Positions 8,521 through 14,189 of a stretch of 27,186 nt of DNA are shown piece after piece. This stretch comes from an uncultured Prevotella sp. Lineage in GTDB: Bacteria > Bacteroidota > Bacteroidia > Bacteroidales > Bacteroidaceae. The stretch is from the NCBI GenBank assembly GCA_937895845.1, contig CALBLK010000041.1, positions 1-27,186 of the forward strand. Direction: 5' to 3'. Both the position numbers and the translations under genes were made by a program. The notes under the pieces are model-generated. The model was given only the letters and a program-made list of their open reading frames with translations. It ran no database searches and was not told where the DNA came from. The number at the start of each line of letters is the position of its first letter. The stretch's first letter is position 1.

Positions 8521-10032
8521 CTAACCTTCCAATTCTTTCACAATAGCGTCAATGTCAGTCCTCAACTGTTGCTCTCGCGCCACAATCTCCGCAATGCGCT
8601 TGTTCAGTTCCTTAATGTCTATCTTCTCCCTTGTGTCCTCCTGCTCAACGTATGTAGATACGGAGAGGTTGAAATCCTCGGCTTCGATGTCGGCTGTCGT
8701 AACGACATGGCAGAAGTGGGCATCTTCCTCTTTAGTCATATACGCATTGTAAATGCGGTCTATGTTTTCGGCGGTCAACTTGTTCTTATTTCCCTCATGT
8801 CCGAACTCATTGCTTGCATCGATGAAACAGACCCTATTGTCATTCTTGTTCTTCTTTAGGACAATAATACATGTAGAAACAGTTGCACCAAAGAAAAGAT
8901 TTTGTGCTAACTGTATCACTGTGTCAACATAGTTGTTGCTTACAAGATATTTTCTTATCTTCTGCTCATCTCCACTACGACATAGCACTCCAGGGAACTC
9001 AACAATGGCTGCCGTGCCTTGCGCACTCAACCATGAAAGCATATGCATGGTGAAGGCAAAATCTGATTTTGACTTAGGAGCAAGAACTCCAGCTGGAGAA
9101 TAACGAGGGTCATTTATCAATGTGGCATCACTATTGCCTGGCCAAGGAGTTGCATATGGAGGATTGGAAACAATAGCATCAAATGGTTCATCTTCTGTAT
9201 GTTGTGGATGAAGTAATGTGTCTTCGCATCGTATATCAAAATGGTCATAGTTTACGTTATGCAAAAACATATTCATACGGCAAAGATTATATGTCTTGAT
9301 ATTTATCTCCTGTCCGTAAAAACCATCTTCAACATTCTTAGAACCAAGGACACGATTAAAGTTAAGTAACAAAGAGCCACTGCCACAAGCTGGGTCGTAC
9401 ACCTTGTTTACAGTTTTGCGACCCGCTGCTGCTATCTTTGCCAAGAGATAGCTTACTTCACCAGGTGTATAAAACTCGCCGCCCTTTGTGCCAGAGTTGA
9501 GGGCATACATCTTTATTAGGTATTCGTAGCAAATGCCAAAAACATCTAAACCACTCTCTATGTATGTGGTAAAATTCAAATCACGGACATTTTCAAGCAA
9601 TGTAGTTAAGAGTTCATTGCGAGCCATAACAGTCGTTCCGAGTCCGTTATCATTAGTATTGAAGTTGCTGAACAGTCCCTTCACATCATTTTCGCTCGGC
9701 TTGCCGATTGCGCTCTGTTCGATAGCCTTGAAATTGTTGGCAAGCGTGGTGTTCTGCTCCGTATTTTTGGATGCTCCGTTGGCAACATTGATGAACAGTT
9801 GAGAGGGAAGGATATAGAAACCTTTGGCGTTGACGATTTGGTCGCGTGCGTTCTCCGCCATCTCGTCGCTCATACAGGCATAGTCGGGGTTAGGCACTCC
9901 GGCATCAGCCATAAGTTGGTTGCAGTAGTCGGTGATGTTCTCCGAGATAAACCGATAGAACAATGCGCCGAGCGTGTAGTCCATGAACTGAACTGGCGAC
10001 ACCTTGCCACCATGCACAAGGTTGGTCGCCAT
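8521..10032 (-). CDS. hsdM: Type I restriction-modification methyltransferase, subunit M
   Basis: A 503-residue open frame with the N6-adenine methylase layout: N-terminal helical domain, GEFYTP (185-190), SAM-binding motif I DPACGSGS (213-220) and the catalytic NPPY (290-293). The C-terminal coiled region (from about 465) would contact HsdS. HsdM methylates adenine at the site chosen by HsdS. The usual N-terminus lies further upstream: ATG 10092 opens MATPRNTEELKNELGSLI, then TGA at 10036-10038, then R and the ATG at 10032. The stop replaces the Trp conserved in HsdM proteins (LIW, LW). Translation may restart at 10032, two codons after the stop, giving a protein 20 residues short. The middle of the gene is AT-rich compared with both ends. 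Confidence 0.9.
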   Translation of the reverse strand: MATNLVHGGKVSPVQFMDYTLGALFYRFISENITDYCNQLMADAGVPNPDYACMSDEMAENARDQIVNAKGFYILPSQLFINVANGASKNTEQNTTLANNFKAIEQSAIGKPSENDVKGLFSNFNTNDNGLGTTVMARNELLTTLLENVRDLNFTTYIESGLDVFGICYEYLIKMYALNSGTKGGEFYTPGEVSYLLAKIAAAGRKTVNKVYDPACGSGSLLLNFNRVLGSKNVEDGFYGQEINIKTYNLCRMNMFLHNVNYDHFDIRCEDTLLHPQHTEDEPFDAIVSNPPYATPWPGNSDATLINDPRYSPAGVLAPKSKSDFAFTMHMLSWLSAQGTAAIVEFPGVLCRSGDEQKIRKYLVSNNYVDTVIQLAQNLFFGATVSTCIIVLKKNKNDNRVCFIDASNEFGHEGNKNKLTAENIDRIYNAYMTKEEDAHFCHVVTTADIEAEDFNLSVSTYVEQEDTREKIDIKELNKRIAEIVAREQQLRTDIDAIVKELEG

Positions 10033-10092
10033 TCGTCATATCAGCGAGCCAAGTTCGTTTTTAAGCTCTTCTGTATTTCTTGGTGTTGCCAT
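10033..10092 (-). pseudogene. Disconnected N-terminus of hsdM
   Basis: Twenty codons in frame with hsdM, starting at ATG 10092. They encode MATPRNTEELKNELGSLI, a TGA at 10036-10038 and Arg, and then run into the ATG at 10032. Typical HsdM proteins have Trp at the stop position. The stop is followed by C (TGAC), a context known to terminate poorly. Confidence 0.8.
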
Positions 10093-10126
10093 GCTTGTTG
10101 TCAAAATGTAGTTAATGCGATTTTTG

Positions 10127-10134
10127 CAAAATTA
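10127..10134 (-). promoter_or_regulatory. Putative -7 box for hsdM
   Basis: The minus strand reads TAATTTTG (consensus TAnnTTTG), 34 bases upstream of the original hsdM ATG at 10092. No convincing -33 TTTG lies 19-20 bases further upstream. Confidence 0.4.
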
Positions 10135-10190
10135 CGATAATTCTAATGAAACCACGTCCTTTTGGCACAAGAAAACAGTGGGGCGCGGCA

Positions 10191-10333
10191 ATATGGCCAC
10201 TTCCAGCTTGCCAAACGGTCTGTTTTACCCTGTGATATGGGCCGTTTCACGCTGCGGAACGGCCCATATTGCAGTGCGGAACGGTGCGTTTTGCAGTGCG
10301 GAACGCACCGTTCTGTCGCGCTGTCTTTCAGCG
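10191..10333. repeat. 22-nt-lattice palindromic repeat element
   Basis: A related 6-mer recurs in exact 22-base steps: ATATGG at 10191, AAACGG at 10213, ATATGG at 10235, GAACGG at 10257 and 10279, GAACGC at 10301. Two perfect 12-bp hairpins sit on the same lattice, 44 bases apart: 10235-10246 with 10258-10269, and 10279-10290 with 10302-10313. Both have 11-nt loops of nearly the same sequence (TCACGCTGCGG, TTGCAGTGCGG), while the stem sequences differ but stay complementary. A 5-bp hairpin (10319-10333) follows. It lies upstream of hsdM, between two divergent transcription units. No coding frame is convincing. I do not recognise a named repeat family. Confidence 0.85.
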
Positions 10334-10539
10334 GAGGGCAAAAGGGAGGCATTCTCTGTCATTACGACTGCTCCAAATGTGAAATATATTTCGTCTCACT
10401 GATGATTTGGCGCTGTAAAGGTGCGGATTTTATGTTGAGCAACCAAAGACAACGCAACGTAAATAGCTGAATATCCAGAAGTTGCGATTTGTCCAGAGAA
10501 TGCCAAATAAATATTTTTCAGAAAGAAATGTGAAAAAGA
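10334..10539. other. Non-coding stretch, nothing recognised
   Basis: About 200 AT-rich bases between the palindromic element and the tRNA promoter. I see no credible reading frame, strong hairpin or promoter box here. Confidence 0.5.
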
Positions 10540-10571
10540 TTTGGCAGAACCAATAAAAGTCATTACCTTTG
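10540..10571 (+). promoter_or_regulatory. Promoter of the tRNA-Lys pair
   Basis: TTTG at 10540-10543, a 20-base spacer, then TACCTTTG at 10564-10571. This is a full match to the Bacteroidota promoter TTTG-N19/20-TAnnTTTG. The first tRNA begins 24 bases after the -7 box. Confidence 0.8.
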
Positions 10572-10594
10572 CAACCGCAAAACGGAAAGACAAT

Positions 10595-10667
10595 GCGCTT
10601 GTAGCTCAGTTGGTAGAGCACCTGACTCTTAATCAGGGTGTCCAGGGTTCGACCCCCTGCAGGCGTA
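10595..10667 (+). tRNA. tRNA-Lys (anticodon CTT), copy 1
   Basis: A 73-base cloverleaf. The acceptor stem GCGCTTG pairs with CAGGCGT through G-T wobbles at its first and fifth positions. The D arm is GCTC/GAGC, the anticodon arm CCTGA/TCAGG with loop CTCTTAA (anticodon CTT, reads AAG), and the T arm CAGGG/CCCTG with loop TTCGACC. The discriminator is A and CCA is not encoded. Identical to copy 2. Confidence 0.97.
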
Positions 10668-10690
10668 CTTTCTGTGAGCATAAAATTGAT

Positions 10691-10763
10691 GCGCTTGTAG
10701 CTCAGTTGGTAGAGCACCTGACTCTTAATCAGGGTGTCCAGGGTTCGACCCCCTGCAGGCGTA
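10691..10763 (+). tRNA. tRNA-Lys (anticodon CTT), copy 2
   Basis: Same 73 bases as copy 1, 23 bases downstream. Identity extends slightly beyond the gene on both sides (10593-10670 and 10689-10766), which points to a recent tandem duplication or gene conversion. It has no separate promoter box, so both copies are probably cut from one transcript. Confidence 0.97.
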
Positions 10764-10906
10764 CTTCCAAATATCAGCACTGCGAATACATCTATGCCAT
10801 AACATCCAACCCCGCCAAGCTTGGGAGAGGAGGGTTGTGCTGGCCAAGACAGTGTGAATGTCTCTCCTTTGCAGAATCCCAAAATTCTCTTGTGCGTAAA
10901 CCGATC

Positions 10907-11015
10907 TTGGCTATATGGCGCTTTCCAACGGCGGACAAGTAGGTGACGGAATAAAAATCGGGACAAAAGTTCCTTTTCTTCTTATTTTGTCGTATCTTTG
11001 TTCTCATATAGCCAA
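10907..11015. repeat. Short inverted repeats around the glycosyltransferase promoter
   Basis: TTGGCTATATG at 10907-10917 and its exact reverse complement CATATAGCCAA at 11005-11015 enclose 87 bases. Extending outward gives 13 of 14 matching pairs. The -7 box at 10993-11000 lies inside, pointing right. The layout resembles the invertible capsule promoters of Bacteroides but with shorter repeats. No recombinase gene is nearby. Confidence 0.6.
10993..11000 (+). promoter_or_regulatory. -7 box for the glycosyltransferase cluster
   Basis: TATCTTTG, 32 bases upstream of the first glycosyltransferase ATG. The -33 position (10970-10973, TTCC) matches poorly, so the promoter may need an activator or be weak. 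The expected transcript start falls inside the right-hand inverted repeat. The gap from 10764 to 10906 shows nothing else except the small palindrome CCAAGCTTGG. Confidence 0.65.
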
Positions 11016-11032
11016 TATTCCAAGAGCCTTCA

Positions 11033-11857
11033 ATGAAATATTCTATCATTACGATTAACTACAACAATGCGAAAGGCCTTCGCAACACCATTGAGAGTGT
11101 CGTAAGCCAGACATTCACCGATTACGAATTTATAGTCATCGACGGTGGGTCAACAGATGGGAGTTCCGGTATCATCAAGGAATTTCAAGACAGAATCAGC
11201 TTCTGGGTTTCCGAGCGAGACCGCGGAATCTACCATGCGATGAACAAGGGCATCGCGCGTGCGCGCGGTGCCTATCTGAATTTCATGAACTCAGGCGACT
11301 GTTTCTATGACAAGGATGTCTTGCGCAAGGTTTCCTGTCGCCGGCTGTGGGGAGACATGGTTGTTGGGCACGACTACCATTACAGTGACACTCTGAAGAA
11401 AGGGTATGTCTCACCCCACCCGGACCGCCTCTCGATGCTGACCTTTTACGAGGGGACGCTGGCCCACCAGAGCACATTCTTTAAAAGAGAGCTGTTTGAG
11501 AACGCAGCTTATGACGAAACAAAAAAATATGTTTCAGACTGGATGTTCTACTTGCAAAAGGTAGTCGAAGAGGGCAAGACGGTACAGTTCATCCCCGACA
11601 TTGTGTGCAGGCGCGAGGCCGGAGGCGTCTCCGAAAGCCAGCAAAAAAGCAGTCTGAAGGAAAAGGAGGCCTGTCTTCAGGCGTTTCTGCCTGCCGGCAT
11701 ACTCAGAGACTACCAGACCCTTTCCTTGCTTGACAAGACCACCCTTTACAGGCTGTTCGCCATTTGCGAGCACCCGCGCGGGCGCAAGTGGCTGACGCTG
11801 GCAGTGAAAGCGCTGATCCGCCTGTGCCGCACGCAAAGACAAAGACGCCAGCCATGA
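11033..11857 (+). CDS. Family 2 glycosyltransferase
   Basis: A 274-residue soluble protein with a GT-A fold. The nucleotide-binding strand and loop are seen in YSIITINYNN (3-12) and IVIDGGSTDGS (34-44). The metal-site region is FMNSGD (84-89), where NSGD stands in for DxD, as is usual in this WcaA-like subgroup. It should transfer a sugar from a nucleotide donor to a lipid-linked glycan at the cytoplasmic face of the inner membrane. Donor and acceptor cannot be read from the sequence. It is first in a three-gene cluster, and its stop overlaps the next ATG (ATGA at 11854-11857), suggesting translational coupling. Confidence 0.9.
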   Translation: MKYSIITINYNNAKGLRNTIESVVSQTFTDYEFIVIDGGSTDGSSGIIKEFQDRISFWVSERDRGIYHAMNKGIARARGAYLNFMNSGDCFYDKDVLRKVSCRRLWGDMVVGHDYHYSDTLKKGYVSPHPDRLSMLTFYEGTLAHQSTFFKRELFENAAYDETKKYVSDWMFYLQKVVEEGKTVQFIPDIVCRREAGGVSESQQKSSLKEKEACLQAFLPAGILRDYQTLSLLDKTTLYRLFAICEHPRGRKWLTLAVKALIRLCRTQRQRRQP

Positions 11858-12777
11858 AATCCATCGTCATCATATTCCCGTATTTCGGCAAACTTCCTGC
11901 GCAGTACAAGATGTGGCGCGAGTCAGCCCTGCTCAATCCGTCGGTAGACTTTCTCTTTTTTACCGACGCAGAGGTTCAGCCCGCACCAAACATCATTGTC
12001 AACCGGATGTCTTTTGGCGAGTTCCGCCGTGTTGTCCAGAGAGCTTTCGATTTCCCGATTGTGCTGGACCGGCCCTACAAGTTGTGCGAATACAAGCCGG
12101 CCTACGGCTACATCCTGCAAGACTACATCAAGGGCTATGACTTCTGGGGGTTCGGAGACTTGGACTTGGTTTACGGAGACCTGCGCACATTCATTACCGA
12201 CAGTGTGCTGCGCCACAAGTTCGTTCTCGGGTGGGGCCATCTGTCACTTTTCATGAACGACACGGCCACCAACACCTATTTCATGGAAAGGGTTGAAGGG
12301 TTCCAATATTACAGGGATGCCTTTCAGACCCCGGCCATAACGTTCTTTGACGAATACGGCCACCGCGGGTGCAGTGACAAGTGGAAGGCCTGCCGCCCTG
12401 ATGACTGCTGGACAGAGACCCCCTTTGACAATGTGTCAAAGCCGAAGCAGTCTTTCCATTTTGCCAGCTTGACAAGAGGGTGGGCGCAAGTCCTTTTCGA
12501 GCATAAGGAGAGCCGTCTGTACATGCTGCGCTTCAGCAATGGGAAAATAGAGCGCAGGGAGTCACTGTACGCCCATTTCCAGCACCGGCCGTTCATGAAG
12601 GATGCTGTCACAGACTACCGTCATTTTCTGGTAACGCCAACTTCGGTGGTTGACTTTCCGCTCCGCCACACGTCTTTGTGGCTGAGGTTCCACTGCCGCA
12701 AGAGACCCCTTGAAACCCTGTACTTCCAGTGGAAAGACCGCATACTGTGGAAGTTGCATCTAAGCCGCTTTAAATAA
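11854..12777 (+). CDS. Putative glycosyltransferase (DUF6625-like)
   Basis: A 307-residue protein when read from ATG 11854. The open frame extends upstream, but that part overlaps the previous gene and the ATGA overlap marks the likely start. The N-terminus SIVIIFPYFGKLPAQYKMW and WGFGDLDLVYGDL (98-110), with a DxD motif at 102-104, fit a GT-A-like transferase. I recall this domain as DUF6625, found next to capsule and LPS genes. Its sugar and linkage are unknown. It lies between a GT2 and a GT4 gene in the same orientation, which supports a role in the same glycan. Confidence 0.75.
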   Translation: MKSIVIIFPYFGKLPAQYKMWRESALLNPSVDFLFFTDAEVQPAPNIIVNRMSFGEFRRVVQRAFDFPIVLDRPYKLCEYKPAYGYILQDYIKGYDFWGFGDLDLVYGDLRTFITDSVLRHKFVLGWGHLSLFMNDTATNTYFMERVEGFQYYRDAFQTPAITFFDEYGHRGCSDKWKACRPDDCWTETPFDNVSKPKQSFHFASLTRGWAQVLFEHKESRLYMLRFSNGKIERRESLYAHFQHRPFMKDAVTDYRHFLVTPTSVVDFPLRHTSLWLRFHCRKRPLETLYFQWKDRILWKLHLSRFK

Positions 12778-12818
12778 ACATCATTATCTTCACAAACAAC
12801 GACACCGTCTCTGACAAC

Positions 12819-14036
12819 ATGAAAATCGCCATACTTACCTCTGGCACGCTGCCCGTTCCCGCCGTGAAAGGTGGCGCTGTCGAGAATCTGACAGACTTCT
12901 ACCTGGAATACAACGAGGAGCGCAAGCTCCATGACATGACAGTTTACAGTGTCTATGACCCAAAAGTGAGCGAAAGCCCGCTCCTCGGCGGAGAGAAAAC
13001 GCATTTTCATTATGTCCGTGACAGGGCGTTGGGATACAGGGTGCGCAGGTACCTCTTCAGGTACAGCTGCCGTTCCGCCGGCCACAACCATTACACGGCG
13101 TTCTTCCTGCAAGAGATAGCCGCCCACGTCAGGCGACAGAAATATGACTGCATCATCGTGGAAAACAGGCCCGCTTTTATTCTGCCCCTGTCCAAAGTGA
13201 CAGACGCCCGGCTGGTACTCCATCTCCACAATGACTTTCTGAACAGCAGCACTCCCCGGTGTCAAGAAATACTGGATGCCTGTGACAGCGTGATCACCGT
13301 GTCCGACTACATCAAACGCCGTGTGCTGACCGTCAATTCCATGTGCCCGTATGTGACAACTGTGTACAACGGCATAGACCTGGACAGGTTCCGGAAACCC
13401 GACCGCGACAGCATGCGCAGGGCGCTCCATTTTGACAAGGACGACTTTGTGCTGCTCTTTTCCGGGCGGCTTGTCCCTGAAAAGGGAATCAAGGAACTCG
13501 TTGAGGCCATGACGCTCATCGGCGACGGGCGAATAAAGCTGCTTGTCCTCGGAGGGAAATCCTATGGCAACGATGACACAGAAGACAACTTTATAGGAGA
13601 GCTGAAGCGACTGGCGGAAGCTGTTCCGGGAAGGATCGTGTTTACAGGCTTTGTCGGCTATGAACAGGTGCCGCGCTATCTGAGCGCCGCTGATGTCTGT
13701 GTCGCTCCCTCGGTCTGGGACGAGCCGCTGGGCATATCCGTCATCGAAGGCATGGCCGCGTCACTGCCCGTCATAGCAACCCGGTCGGGTGGTATACCAG
13801 AAGAGGTGACCCCCCAATGCTCCATACTCCTTGACCGAAGCCCGGCAGCGCAGGCTGTGGCCCGGGGGGGGCGTGCCGCCAAGCCCAATCTGCCGCAACA
13901 AATTGCCGACGCAGCCGTATACCTGTTCGGCCATCCCGAAAAGAGGCAAGCCATGGCCGGGGTCTCGGCTCGGCGGGCCAAGCTGTTCGGCAAGCGTGCG
14001 TATGCAGAAAACTTCCTAAATGCCTTGCAGCAATAA
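12819..14036 (+). CDS. Family 4 glycosyltransferase
   Basis: A 405-residue GT-B protein. The N-terminal domain begins MKIAILTSGTLPVPAVKGGA with the glycine-rich acceptor-side loop. The C-terminal domain has the conserved FSGRLVPEKG (214-223) and the retaining-transferase E-x7-E motif, E302 to E310 (EPLGISVIE). It should add a sugar with retained configuration to the glycan built by its neighbours. Residues 343-356 (AAQAVARGGRAAKP) look like an insertion compared with typical GT4 proteins and contain a run of eight G (13864-13871), a possible slippage site. It is third in the cluster, 41 bases after the previous gene, with a standard ATG. Confidence 0.9.
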   Translation: MKIAILTSGTLPVPAVKGGAVENLTDFYLEYNEERKLHDMTVYSVYDPKVSESPLLGGEKTHFHYVRDRALGYRVRRYLFRYSCRSAGHNHYTAFFLQEIAAHVRRQKYDCIIVENRPAFILPLSKVTDARLVLHLHNDFLNSSTPRCQEILDACDSVITVSDYIKRRVLTVNSMCPYVTTVYNGIDLDRFRKPDRDSMRRALHFDKDDFVLLFSGRLVPEKGIKELVEAMTLIGDGRIKLLVLGGKSYGNDDTEDNFIGELKRLAEAVPGRIVFTGFVGYEQVPRYLSAADVCVAPSVWDEPLGISVIEGMAASLPVIATRSGGIPEEVTPQCSILLDRSPAAQAVARGGRAAKPNLPQQIADAAVYLFGHPEKRQAMAGVSARRAKLFGKRAYAENFLNALQQ

Positions 14037-14065
14037 ATGCTTTGGCCCAAAAACACACAGACTTT

Positions 14066-14097
14066 TTTGCATAAGTGCGGGAAATGTAGTAATTTTG
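14066..14097 (+). promoter_or_regulatory. pheT promoter
   Basis: TTTG at 14066-14069, a 20-base spacer, TAATTTTG at 14090-14097. A full match to the Bacteroidota consensus. The 5' leader to pheT would be about 85 bases. I see no attenuator-like structure in it. Confidence 0.75.
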
Positions 14098-14189
14098 CGC
14101 GCGATTCGGCAACTGCCGCTTTTGCCAAAGTCGGGCGAAAGGCCGTGGCACAAGGGGCAGCCGCTCATGTCTAAAAATTATATAAGACA

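Noticed and set aside
8370..10038. Reassigned genetic code (TGA read as Trp)
   Set aside because: All intact genes here use TGG for Trp, and several end at TGA (nrdD, the glycosyltransferase ending at 11857), so TGA is a stop in this genome.
10191..10333. CRISPR-like array
   Set aside because: The units are 22 bases with no conserved repeat separated by unique spacers, and there are no cas genes. The structure is a set of hairpins on a lattice.
10595..10763. tRNA pair as att sites of an integrated element
   Set aside because: The whole tRNA is duplicated 23 bases apart with nothing inserted between, and no integrase gene is in the window.
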